A stretch of DNA of 13,293 nt, taken from Methylocystaceae bacterium. GTDB taxonomy: Bacteria > Pseudomonadota > Alphaproteobacteria > Rhizobiales > Beijerinckiaceae. Shown here in pieces: positions 1-7,132 of this stretch. Both the position numbers and the translations under genes were made by a program. The stretch is taken from assembly GCA_003152255.1 (NCBI GenBank), contig PLZT01000482.1, positions 10,585-23,877 of the forward strand. The letters run 5' to 3'. How positions within the stretch are numbered: position 1 is the first letter of the stretch; every line of letters starts with the position of its first letter. The notes beneath the pieces were generated by a model that made no database searches, had not been told where the DNA came from, and saw nothing but the letters and a program-made list of their open reading frames with translations.

Positions 1-213
1 ACCGATCCGCGCGTCACCTATTGGGAGCCGCTCAAATGGGTGCAGCGGCTGCGCGCGACGATGACGGGCGGCGGTCCGATCCTGCTGCGCACGCAAATGG
101 GCGCGGGCCACGCCGGCGCCTCGGGGCGTTTCGAACAGCTCGACGACATCGCGGTCGAATACGCCTTCGCGCTCGCATCCGCCGCGCGGGCGATTCACGC
201 CGAGCGCTCCTGA
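1..213 (+). CDS. S9-family peptidase (oligopeptidase B / prolyl oligopeptidase type), C-terminal fragment
   Basis: The window opens inside this gene; frame 1 reads 70 residues to a TGA at 211-213. The fragment contains [17 protein letters not shown], followed by an [14 protein letters not shown] segment and then a helix ending AEYAFAL-like (VEYAFAL). This is the usual end of oligopeptidase B-like serine peptidases. The His in GAGHAG (residue 37 of the fragment) matches the catalytic His of the Ser-Asp-His triad; Ser and Asp lie outside the window. The family cleaves short peptides after basic residues in the cytoplasm or periplasm. It appears unrelated to the glycan genes that follow. The gene is truncated only by the window edge. 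Oligopeptidase B is preferred over prolyl oligopeptidase from the C-terminal motif, but the fragment is too short to be firm. Confidence 0.82.
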   Translation, partial: TDPRVTYWEPLKWVQRLRATMTGGGPILLRTQMGAGHAGASGRFEQLDDIAVEYAFALASAARAIHAERS

Positions 214-420
214 CGCGGCCTCGCCCGCGGGTTTCAGCGCGGCGGCGCGCTCCGTCGCTTGGGAAGCCATATCGTGACTTTGTTCGGGCCGGGGGTCCAA
301 GGCGCGTAGCGCCAGTCCGATGGGGCGGGCGGCGGACTCATTGTTGCAACTTTCGACCAAAATCGAATTCTCGCGCCAACACGGCGCAATCGATTGTGCC
401 GAAATGGAACGGAGAGTCGT

Positions 421-1341
421 GTGAATCAAGCCCGGACCGTTGCTCTTCTCACCCCCAGCTATCACAAGGACCTCGAGCGCTTCGCACTCCTTTGCGACAG
501 CATCGACCTTCACGTGAAGGGACATGAGAGGCACTATGTTATCGTCGCCGACGACGAAATTCCCTTGTTCTCCCGCTTCAACGGTGAGAAACGTATCGTC
601 CTCCCGAGTTCCAAATTCCTGCCGAAATGGTTGAGGCTCATTCCACCCTTCCTCTTGCGCCGCGGTCGCCGCCTCTGGTGGTCGTTCCGCTCGGGTCCGG
701 TCCACGGCTGGCACATCCAGCAGCTTCTCAAGATCTCCGCCGTTTCCGCTCTGCCGGAAGAGCGGTTCTGCGTCATCGATTCGGACAATGTGTTTTTCCG
801 TCCGTTCGACGCGGGCGCCTATGCGGGTGGTGAGCGAGCCCCCCTGTATGTCGAACGCGGCGCCATAGAAGCCGACGCCCCGATGCACGCGGCCTGGACG
901 CGAAGCTGCGATCGACTGCTCGGCCAAGCGGAGACCGCCTTTCCCGCCGACGACTATATCGGTCATGTGATTGTGTGGGATAAGCGCTCCATCCAGGAGC
1001 TTACACAAACAATTTCCGCCGCCGCCAAAAGGAACTGGAAAGAGTCGCTTTGCAAGACGCGGGCGCTCTCGGAATATCTCCTCTACGGCCATTTTGTTCG
1101 AAATTCGCCGGCGCTTCTCCAGGCTCACGAAATCGTGACGGAGGGTCTCGCCCTCGCATATTGGGACGCGGCGCCCCTTGACGCGCCGGCGGTCGCCTCC
1201 ATGGTCGAGCAGGCGCCCGCGACCAAGGTCGCTTTGTCCGTCGCATCATTCTCGAACACGCCGGTCTCGGCGATCCGCCGGGCTGTTGGCCTATCTCGAG
1301 TGGAGGTGAAGGATATCGCTCCGGCCGAATTGGCGGCATAG
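421..1341 (+). CDS. DUF6492 family protein, putative glycosyltransferase
   Basis: This is a 306-residue protein. The GTG at 421 is chosen because GGAGA sits 5 nt upstream (411-415); a longer frame from TTG 394 lacks a ribosome site. The N-terminus has a beta strand followed by LLTPSYHKDLERFALLCDS, and HYVIVADDEIPLF follows; both are typical of the DUF6492 family as I remember it. Residues 118-125 read VIDSDNVF, a DxD-type motif (DSD, residues 120-122) like the metal/nucleotide-sugar site of GT-A transferases. A WHIQQLLKISA segment precedes it. There is no signal peptide or membrane span, so it is cytoplasmic. It lies upstream of several glycosyltransferases and points towards a convergent GT4 gene. 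Activity as a sugar transferase is inferred from the DxD motif and context, not proven; the family has no established reaction that I know of. Confidence 0.78.
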   Translation: MNQARTVALLTPSYHKDLERFALLCDSIDLHVKGHERHYVIVADDEIPLFSRFNGEKRIVLPSSKFLPKWLRLIPPFLLRRGRRLWWSFRSGPVHGWHIQQLLKISAVSALPEERFCVIDSDNVFFRPFDAGAYAGGERAPLYVERGAIEADAPMHAAWTRSCDRLLGQAETAFPADDYIGHVIVWDKRSIQELTQTISAAAKRNWKESLCKTRALSEYLLYGHFVRNSPALLQAHEIVTEGLALAYWDAAPLDAPAVASMVEQAPATKVALSVASFSNTPVSAIRRAVGLSRVEVKDIAPAELAA

Positions 1342-1387
1342 CGCGCGATCACGTGCTTTCGTATGAGGTGAGCGGCTGTTTCGAATG

Positions 1388-1434
1388 AGCGCGCCGCGCG
1401 TTATTTTGCGCCCGCCGCGCGCTAATTTCGTTTT
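1388..1434 (+). terminator. Candidate Rho-independent terminator after the DUF6492 gene
   Basis: Arms AGCGCGC (1388-1394) and GCGCGCT (1417-1423) pair perfectly, with a weaker inner GCGC/GCGC pairing. The tract AATTTCGTTTT (1424-1434) follows directly. It begins 47 nt after the DUF6492 stop and lies between convergent genes. The T tract is interrupted and the inner stem is imperfect, so this is only a candidate. Confidence 0.4.
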
Positions 1435-1525
1435 GATGATTTCACGAACAGCGGCGTTGCGACGGGCCATTCGCATCGACCGTCCACGCCCCCATGGAAA
1501 GCAAGCCCGTGACTAACCGCGGCGT

Positions 1526-2734
1526 TCAGTCCGCGGCTGGAGCCGCGGACGCCTCCAACGCATACACCGCGTCACGCCAAGAGGCGTCATACATTTCGAT
1601 GGCCTGCGTTTTGCCGCTAGGCGAACTTGTCGCAATCGCCGTCGCGTAAGTCTTGGCGTCCGCCGAGATGGGAAGGAGGCGCAAAATATCATTATCGAGA
1701 GCAAAGCTAAACATGCGATGATGATTGAATTCCTCGACGCCCGCCGGCGCGTTCACCAGCACTGGCTTTCCGGTTTGAAGGCAGGCGAGGACGCTCGAAC
1801 GACGAGAGCTGAGCCCTTCGGCGAATCGATAAACGAAGCAATCGACTTCTTCGAACAGCGTGAAAATTTCCTCGGGGCGCTCGACATACCCCGTCACGAT
1901 AACGTCGCTCCTCAATTTCAACAGATCGAGCTGACGATTAAAATCCTCCTCGACCGAATCCAGCCCCTTAATAAAAGCGCCCACGAAGACGACGAGGACA
2001 TCGAGACCCATGCGCTTCATTTCCGCCGCGACCGACAGCACGAAGTCGGACTGCTTTTTGGGATAGATCGAACCGAAATGACCGATGACGATCTTGTCGT
2101 TTCGGCGCGAGCGAATCTGTTCCGCGATCTGACTCGCGGTGAGAAGACGACCTCGTTCGATATTTGGCGGTATCGGAATGACCGACGTCGGCCGGCGTAT
2201 CATTCGCGCGAAGCCGCTTGAGAGATATTGCGCGCGCACCATTGGCGACGACAATATGACGCGCCGCGCGAATAGCGCGTAAACCATCAAGACGAGTCGG
2301 CGGCGCCAATCGAGATTGTCCCATTCATGCGCGACGAGAATCGTTTTTTTTCCCCGCGCCAGCGCGGCGGCGAACGCCAGCAACGGCGTCAAAAGCACTC
2401 TCTTCCAAGCGACAATGGGAAAATTCATCACCACCGCATCGGCGACGTCAAGCGCCTTCCAAACCGCGAAAATGTCGTGAACATCGCCACGTATCATGAC
2501 GCTTTCCTCGACCAGCCCGACATCGGTCCAAGTTTGCGCCAAGCGTCGCGCGAACATCTCGACGCCGCACGGCGTCGTCGAAGGCGAAATGAGAAACAGC
2601 GCCCGAGCGGCGGAGCGGTTGCCCGGCTCCGTCTCGGGCTTGGCGCGGTTTAACGACGTTGAACCATCGAGTCCCGCCCGCCTCGTGTGAAAAGAAGTCA
2701 CGCCGCCAATTTTCGTCTGTTCGACGACCATCAT
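1526..2734 (-). CDS. GT4-family glycosyltransferase
   Basis: This is a 402-residue GT-B fold transferase. The start is the ATG at 2734-2732, with GAGAGG 5 nt upstream on the minus strand; a longer open frame to 2791 has no ribosome site and an Arg/Gly-rich extension. About 40 variable residues precede ALFLISPSTTPCGVEMFARRLA, the usual N-terminal GT4 strand and GVE-type loop. The C-terminal domain begins near residue 213 with KIVIGHFGSIYPKKQ. The donor-binding region reads FAEGLSSRRSSVLACLQTGKPVLV (residues 304-327), so the first Glu of the GT4 EX7E motif is E306 while the second position is not a clear Glu. It presumably transfers a sugar from a nucleotide-sugar donor to a lipid-linked glycan in the cytoplasm. 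It is a single-gene unit, convergent with the DUF6492 gene and divergent from the wecG-like gene. The family is clear; donor and acceptor cannot be told. Confidence 0.86.
   Translation of the reverse strand: MMVVEQTKIGGVTSFHTRRAGLDGSTSLNRAKPETEPGNRSAARALFLISPSTTPCGVEMFARRLAQTWTDVGLVEESVMIRGDVHDIFAVWKALDVADAVVMNFPIVAWKRVLLTPLLAFAAALARGKKTILVAHEWDNLDWRRRLVLMVYALFARRVILSSPMVRAQYLSSGFARMIRRPTSVIPIPPNIERGRLLTASQIAEQIRSRRNDKIVIGHFGSIYPKKQSDFVLSVAAEMKRMGLDVLVVFVGAFIKGLDSVEEDFNRQLDLLKLRSDVIVTGYVERPEEIFTLFEEVDCFVYRFAEGLSSRRSSVLACLQTGKPVLVNAPAGVEEFNHHRMFSFALDNDILRLLPISADAKTYATAIATSSPSGKTQAIEMYDASWRDAVYALEASAAPAAD
1529..1550. repeat. Perfect inverted repeat at the 3' end of the GT4 gene
   Basis: Arms GTCCGCGGCT (1529-1538) and AGCCGCGGAC (1541-1550) are exact reverse complements around a GG centre. 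The repeat covers the last codons before the minus-strand TGA at 1526-1528 and encodes Ala-rich sequence. It may fold as a very stable hairpin at the mRNA end, but no T tract follows on either strand. It could instead be codon-driven coincidence in Ala-rich GC-rich DNA. Confidence 0.5.
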
Positions 2735-3100
2735 CACGACCTCTCGAAAATTGCGTTCCCGCGCGCCCACCGAGCCCCCTCGACCAAACACACGTGACCC
2801 CCGCGTCGAATTGAGAGCAAGGCGCGCGTCTTACGTGTCTCAGCAAGACGGAGGCCGCTCGCGCGTCGGTCATGTTCTTCCGCGGACCGTCGACGTCTCG
2901 TCTCCGCAAGTCCGAATTCGACGCTCCGACACCGCCTTCTGTCTGAATTTGAAACATCGACTTGATCGAACGGCGTCAAATCCACGCGGAATGAACGGTA
3001 CGCTTTTTTCTCCCCGCGAACAAGGCGCGGCGCGGCGTCCCAAAGCGGCAACGCCGCATGAATTGGCGTTCGAACGCCACGCGATGACACGGGGAATTTC
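2735..3100. promoter_or_regulatory. Divergent intergenic region between the GT4 and wecG-like genes
   Basis: These 366 bases separate two genes that start away from each other, so promoters for both should lie here. No convincing coding frame was seen; the open frames across it are Arg-rich and have no recognisable motif. On the minus strand TTGACG (2979-2974) is followed after 17 nt by TGTTTC (2956-2951), a fair -35 with a poor -10, about 217 nt upstream of the GT4 start. On the plus strand GGGGA at 3090-3094 is the ribosome site for the ATG at 3101. No operator or riboswitch was recognised. Confidence 0.45.
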
Positions 3101-3880
3101 ATGGCCGCGGAACTCAACAATCCGATAGCCGTTATCGAGCGAACGATGGTCGGCGGCGCGCAGGTCGCGCGGCTGGACTTGGAGCAAACCGCGCATCTCA
3201 TCGTAAATTTAGCGCGAGGCGCCGACACTCGTCGCCGCCCTTACTACCTCACATCGGTGAATGGCAAAGTTTTGGCGCGGCGCCGCCTTGACGCGGCTTT
3301 CGCCCGACTGATCGACGACGCCGACCTCATCAGCGCCGACGGCGAGCCACTTATCGTCGCCTCGCGCATATTGGCCCAAAACGGCTTGCCCGAACGCGTC
3401 GCGACGACCGACCTTTATCCGGTCTTGGCGGCAATGGCCGAGAAGGCCGGATTGAGCTTTTATCTTCTCGGCGCGACGGAGGAAGTCAATTCGGCTGCCT
3501 ACGGCGCCACGCGGAGAATGTTTCCGCGCCTCAACATCCGCGGCCGCTCGCATGGCTTTCTCAAAGGCGAGGCGCTCGATGCGAAGCTCGCGGAGATCAA
3601 CGCGCTAGCGCCCGACATATTGTGGCTCGCGCTTGGCGTGCCGCTGGAACAGGAATTCGTCGCGCGCTACTCGGCTCGCCTTCCGAACGTGAAAGTAATC
3701 AAGACATCGGGTGGGCTGTTCGATTTCATCGCGGGCGCGAAGTCGCGTGCTCCTCGCTGGTTGCAAAAGGCCGGGTTCGAATGGGCTTTCCGGCTCTTCT
3801 TGGAGCCTCGGCGCCTCGCCATTCGCTATCTCACCACAAATCCAATCGCTCTTATGATGTTGCTGACGCAAACGAGGTGA
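3101..3880 (+). CDS. WecG/TagA/CpsF family glycosyltransferase (GT26)
   Basis: This is a 259-residue protein of usual family length, with ATG at 3101 and GGGGA 6 nt upstream. Family landmarks appear in order: SVNGKVLARRR (52-62), LISADGEPLIVASR (76-89) with D80 matching the conserved Asp of TagA-type enzymes, PERVATTDL (98-105), FYLLGA (120-125), ILWLALGVPLEQEF (173-186) with Q184/E185 at the conserved QE site, and GGLFDFIAGAKSRAPRW (204-220) followed by FEWAFRLFLEPRR. The family adds N-acetylmannosamine or its uronic acid to a lipid-linked first sugar, acting at the cytoplasmic face of the inner membrane. The RVATTDL form and the C-terminal RYLTTNP stretch fit rhizobial-type members. It probably adds an early sugar to the repeat unit. 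The exact sugar is not predictable, so no symbol is given. Confidence 0.92.
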   Translation: MAAELNNPIAVIERTMVGGAQVARLDLEQTAHLIVNLARGADTRRRPYYLTSVNGKVLARRRLDAAFARLIDDADLISADGEPLIVASRILAQNGLPERVATTDLYPVLAAMAEKAGLSFYLLGATEEVNSAAYGATRRMFPRLNIRGRSHGFLKGEALDAKLAEINALAPDILWLALGVPLEQEFVARYSARLPNVKVIKTSGGLFDFIAGAKSRAPRWLQKAGFEWAFRLFLEPRRLAIRYLTTNPIALMMLLTQTR

Positions 3881-3966
3881 CGGAGGCTGTCCTATCCGCT
3901 TGATCCGAAATTGGCGCCTCAAGCGCGCGGACGTCGGACTGGCGCTCGAGTGTTCGGCTCGGACGC

Positions 3967-4000
3967 GAAAAATATGGCGCGATAGCCTATCGCAGGCGCC
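3967..4000 (-). terminator. Candidate Rho-independent terminator for the hydrolase-GT2 gene
   Basis: Read on the minus strand, GGCGC (4000-3996) and GCGCC (3980-3976) enclose an inner near-palindrome, GATAG-G-CTATC, and are followed by ATATTTTTC (3975-3967). It lies about 128 nt after the minus-strand stop at 4128, in the convergent gap after the wecG-like gene. A stem plus T run is what an intrinsic terminator needs; the bulged CTGC in the stem lowers confidence. Nothing else was recognised in 3881-4127. Confidence 0.45.
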
Positions 4001-4127
4001 ACGACGGGAAGAGCAGCCGAGTTTTCGCGCGCTCGATCGGCGACGCATCGAGCGAATCAAGATGATCATATCTGACTAAGCGAGATAGCGCCGGGGCCTC
4101 CATGTCGCGCGAGAAATCCGCTTGCGC

Positions 4128-6452
4128 TTAGCGCGGCGAATTCGGTCCCGGAGCGCGGCGCCGATAAGGCTGCGGATCCAAGCCGAATGACGCGAGCCAG
4201 CGACCGACGGCGACGCCGATCGGATGTAGCGCGGCGAACGGATGCTTTGGCGCCGCCAATAGTTGCGCGGCGCGCCACAACGAAATCGGCGCGACCGCGA
4301 TGTTCTTGGCGGCGAGCCGCGCGCGGTCGACCAAGCTCTGGGCGGCCAGGCGATCGATGCGATAATTGATCACGCCCGTCGCGATGCTGCGACGCAGAAC
4401 CCAGCCCAGAGTGAGACGATTCGGCGTCACTTGTTCGTTTATGCTGGCTTCGTGACACCAATAGAACTTGAAGCCCGCCTTGCGACAGCGGGTGAAGAAT
4501 TCCGTGTCGCCGCCGCCGAGAAAATTGAACGCGGCATCGAAGCTCGCGTTCGCCAGTCCTTCGAAAACGCGGCGCGTGATCAGGCAATTCCCGGTGCCGT
4601 AAATCATCGGCACGGGACCGGTCTTCGAATAAGTGGGCCAATAGACCGGATGATCGCGAAACGCGGCCTTCACATCGGCGGGAAAGATCGGAAACACCGG
4701 GCCACCGACGACATCGGCATTGTCGCGCCGCGCCGCGGCGATCATTTGATCCAGCCAAATCGGCGCGGCGACTTCGTCGTCGTCGATCATCAGGAAATGC
4801 TCCGCCGCTGGAAACGCGATGCGCGCCATTCCAAAGGCGGCGTTAATGGCGTGGACGTTCCCTTGTCGATCTTCGGTCGCCACGAACCCCTTCAATCGCC
4901 CATCGCCGAAGAAAGCGCGCGCGATCCCGAGGCCTTCCTTGGCCTCCGCGTCATTATCAACCACCACGACGGCGAAGGCGACGCTCGTTTGTTGCGCGAC
5001 GAGCGACTCCAGCGTCGCCCTCAACATTTCTGGGCGGCGAAATGTCGGAACGCAAATCACGGCCTCGGGTCCTGTCGCATCGGGCGAAAAAGGGGGCATT
5101 GAGCAGCTCGTTGTTGGTTGAGCGGAAGGAAGGGAAACCACGTTCGAATTGGACGTCGCGCCGACAAGGGCCGCGATTTCGTCCGTTAGCAGTTTGCGCG
5201 CGCGCATCGAGGAAAAGGCGTGATCAAGACCCGGGATCGTGATCAGGCGAACGCCGGGGAGGGCGCGCAAGCGTCGGGCGTTCGGACCAAAACATATCGC
5301 AAGCTCCTCCAAACCCGCGTCGGCGTCGCCGTGAAACACAATCACGCGCGCGCCGCGCGCGGATAATGTCTCGAAGTGGGCATAGGCTTCGCGCCCCCTC
5401 GCGGAAATCGAACCAAACGCGCCGGACATGGTCATCATCTTGGTCCAATATGCGGCGCCCTTTCGTCGCAGCACGCCCGCGATGATCGCTAGAAGTTTGG
5501 AAAGCGCGACTTCGCTTGTGAGAACGCGCGCCCACGTTCTGAGGCTCATCGCCTTGGCCACATAGGTTGATGTCGCGCCCAAGGCGAGACTAAGATGAGC
5601 CTCGATCGCCGGTTCGTCCCGCAAATTGGTGAAAACCTGGATGTTGCCGAGCACGACGCCCTTGATTCGCGAGTCCTTCACCGCGGACAGAAAGGCTTGG
5701 GTCGCGCCGCTGCAAACGCCCGCCAAATAGAAATCGGAGAAGCCGTTTTCGCAAGCCCAATCAAGCGCGCGAAACACGTCGGCGTGGCGCGCTTCGCGAT
5801 AAAGCACTGAACGGGCGCCCTGCTCCACCGGATCGGAGTCGCCGATGCCGAGAGTATCCATGCGCAGAGTAGCGACGCCTTTCGCGGCGAGCGAGCGCGC
5901 GCAATCGACAAAGGATCGTCCGCTGCCGATATGATAATTGGCGCCGGTGTTGAGCAACAGAACCAAACTTTTCGCCGTCCCGCCATTGGGCGCGCAAAGC
6001 ACGCCCGCGAGCGCGCCGTCTTCGCCGAAGCGGACCGCTCGCTCTGTGAAAAAACCGCCGCGTAGAACGCCGGCCGGCGGCGGCGGCGCCGGCTTTGGCC
6101 GAGCCCCTGAACGCGCCCAGGCCACGATCCTCTCGAAGTCCGACATGGGCGCCGGCCTTGGCGCGCGGGCGGGCGCCAGCGCCTCGTAGTTGTCCAATGT
6201 CATCGTTTCGACCGTCGCGCCCAGCTCGACGAGCCGAGCGGCATAGTCCTCGACATGACGCGCGGAGCCCTCCACCATGATCAAGACCCGCCGCGCGGGA
6301 CAGACGGAAAGGTCCGTCAAATCGATATTTTTTATCGCGGAGAGCAACGGCGCATTTGTCGTGAAGCCTTCCAGATTGATCTCGCTCTCGCTCGCGCCTC
6401 GCTCGCGCGGCCCTGTTTCACGTTCGGCGAGCATTCGGGACAAAATCCGCAA
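4128..6452 (-). CDS. Alpha/beta-hydrolase (C-terminal half) + second alpha/beta-hydrolase + GT2 glycosyltransferase
   Basis: The open frame reads 774 residues from a TTG at 6452. No ribosome site precedes that TTG or the first ATG (6434), and its first residues are the middle of a hydrolase domain that begins upstream in another frame, so this is probably the larger part of a frameshifted gene of about 900 residues. Residues 1-115 complete hydrolase domain 1 and have no obvious catalytic His. Residues 130-432 are a full second hydrolase: GGFFTERAVRF start, MDTLGIGDSD (198-207), nucleophile elbow GVCSG with Cys247, HGDAD (374-378), and LDHAF with His411. After a linker, residues 465-700 are a GT2 (GT-A) domain: VPTFRRPE (468-475), VVVDND (496-501), GNVHAINAAF, the DDDE metal site (557-560) and GGGDTEFFTRCRKAGF (646-661), similar to rhizobial ExoM-type transferases. 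It is cytoplasmic with no membrane spans. The GT2 domain likely extends the repeat unit; the hydrolase domains may handle an acyl or thioester group, but this is inferred. Confidence 0.85.
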   Translation of the reverse strand: MRILSRMLAERETGPRERGASESEINLEGFTTNAPLLSAIKNIDLTDLSVCPARRVLIMVEGSARHVEDYAARLVELGATVETMTLDNYEALAPARAPRPAPMSDFERIVAWARSGARPKPAPPPPAGVLRGGFFTERAVRFGEDGALAGVLCAPNGGTAKSLVLLLNTGANYHIGSGRSFVDCARSLAAKGVATLRMDTLGIGDSDPVEQGARSVLYREARHADVFRALDWACENGFSDFYLAGVCSGATQAFLSAVKDSRIKGVVLGNIQVFTNLRDEPAIEAHLSLALGATSTYVAKAMSLRTWARVLTSEVALSKLLAIIAGVLRRKGAAYWTKMMTMSGAFGSISARGREAYAHFETLSARGARVIVFHGDADAGLEELAICFGPNARRLRALPGVRLITIPGLDHAFSSMRARKLLTDEIAALVGATSNSNVVSLPSAQPTTSCSMPPFSPDATGPEAVICVPTFRRPEMLRATLESLVAQQTSVAFAVVVVDNDAEAKEGLGIARAFFGDGRLKGFVATEDRQGNVHAINAAFGMARIAFPAAEHFLMIDDDEVAAPIWLDQMIAAARRDNADVVGGPVFPIFPADVKAAFRDHPVYWPTYSKTGPVPMIYGTGNCLITRRVFEGLANASFDAAFNFLGGGDTEFFTRCRKAGFKFYWCHEASINEQVTPNRLTLGWVLRRSIATGVINYRIDRLAAQSLVDRARLAAKNIAVAPISLWRAAQLLAAPKHPFAALHPIGVAVGRWLASFGLDPQPYRRRAPGPNSPR

Positions 6453-6475
6453 TTCACGAAGATAGGCGGAGCCCT

Positions 6476-6859
6476 TTAGACTGGCGCGAGCTGAACGAGA
6501 TGGCTCGCTCCGCCTGCTTCAGCCGCCAGCGTGGCGCCGATGCGAAAGCCGATAAGAACGATTTCTTGCACGCCAAGCGTCTCGCGCATCCAGGCGGTCG
6601 CTTCGTTAATGGAACGACGCCAGCTGTCGTACGGCATGGGATCATTGGCGTCGTCGAGAGAATCCCCCGCGCCGGGATAATCGAAACGCAGCGTGGGGAG
6701 GCCCGCGGCGGCGAGATTATCGGCGAGGAGGCGCCACGACTGATGCGCGCAGAGCGCCTCGAAACCCATGGCGGCGCACATGACGACGCCACGATCGCCG
6801 TTGGCGTGGTGAAGCCATCCGAAATTCCGGCCGATCGAGACGGGCGTCGCCGCTGTCAA
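6476..6859 (-). pseudogene. Alpha/beta-hydrolase domain 1, N-terminal half, cut by a frameshift
   Basis: From TTG 6859 (AAGGA 8 nt upstream) the frame reads 127 residues to TAA at 6478-6476; TTG 6889 is an alternative start without a good ribosome site. It contains FGWLHHANGDRGVVMCAAMGFEA, then LPTLRFDYPGAGDS (hydrolase strand/loop), then IVLIGFRIGATLA. At the nucleophile elbow the usual GxSxG is GFRIG, with Arg in the Ser position. It stops at SHLVQLAPV, in mid-domain. One frame away, beginning at 6479, the sequence continues as LKGSAYLRELRILSRML, which is what should follow APV in this family, and joins the 4128-6452 frame. Restoring one base next to GTC-TAA (6476-6481) gives a continuous protein. 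It is either a real mutation, a sequencing error, or less likely a recoding site: no standard slippery heptamer is present. Confidence 0.75.
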
Positions 6860-7069
6860 AACCAAGATCCTTGCTGTTGGGATCGACAAATTGCTCGGCC
6901 CAGATTAGGCCGCGAGAGTTTCCGCCAAGCGTCCGCGCCATGGAGAAGAATGGAACCTGTCCCAAAACGGCGGACATCGGCGGCTTTGTTTTCTCGAAGA
7001 AAGAAACGTGCCGCCCGCCATCAAGCGCGGCGCCGCTGATCCGCGGGCCCGCGGCGTGGCACGAAAATC
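6841..7069 (-). other. Coding-like segment upstream of the hydrolase gene
   Basis: On the minus strand the frame through ATG 6977 is open from after a TAA near 7072. It reads protein-like text: HVSFFEKTKPPMSAVL, then GQVPFFSMARTLGGNSRG, then LIWAEQFVDPNSKDLGF. By hand count its codon positions have GC roughly 63, 51 and 68 percent, the pattern of translated DNA here. Past about 6840 the same frame becomes Arg-rich and is a shadow of the hydrolase frame. No ribosome site precedes ATG 6977. It may be an N-terminal part of the hydrolase protein lost through a second frameshift, or a remnant of another gene. I do not recognise the family. Confidence 0.3.
7041..7054. repeat. 14-bp perfect palindrome in the divergent region
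   Basis: CCGCGGGCCCGCGG is self-complementary over its full length. It lies between the minus-strand hydrolase gene and the plus-strand GT4 gene, upstream of both, where a dimeric regulator could bind. In DNA this GC-rich such a palindrome can arise by chance. Confidence 0.4.
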
Positions 7070-7132
7070 CTTATTCCAGGTTCGAAGCCCGTTCGGGTGT
7101 TACGAAACGGCACAGAGGCGCTGGAGACGAAA

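Noticed and set aside
2751..3228. Open frames on both strands across the divergent gap
   Set aside because: They are Arg/Ser-rich with no motifs or ribosome sites, so the gap is treated as regulatory.
4263..5102. Plus-strand open frame (279 codons) opposite the GT2 domain
   Set aside because: The minus frame has all GT2 motifs. The plus frame has no domain and its composition follows the antisense codon pattern.
6476..6481. Programmed -1 ribosomal frameshift at the hydrolase stop
   Set aside because: No X-XXY-YYZ slippery heptamer in the correct phase is present before the TAA. A simple missing base explains the data better.
7066..7102. tRNA-like T-arm sequence (AGGTTCGAAGCCCG)
   Set aside because: The flanking bases do not form a 5-bp T stem, and no acceptor, D or anticodon arm was found.
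400..7117. Similar 15-mers before the DUF6492 (400-414) and second GT4 (7103-7117) genes
   Set aside because: They match at 12 of 15 bases but at different distances from the starts, which fits chance similarity around purine-rich ribosome sites.
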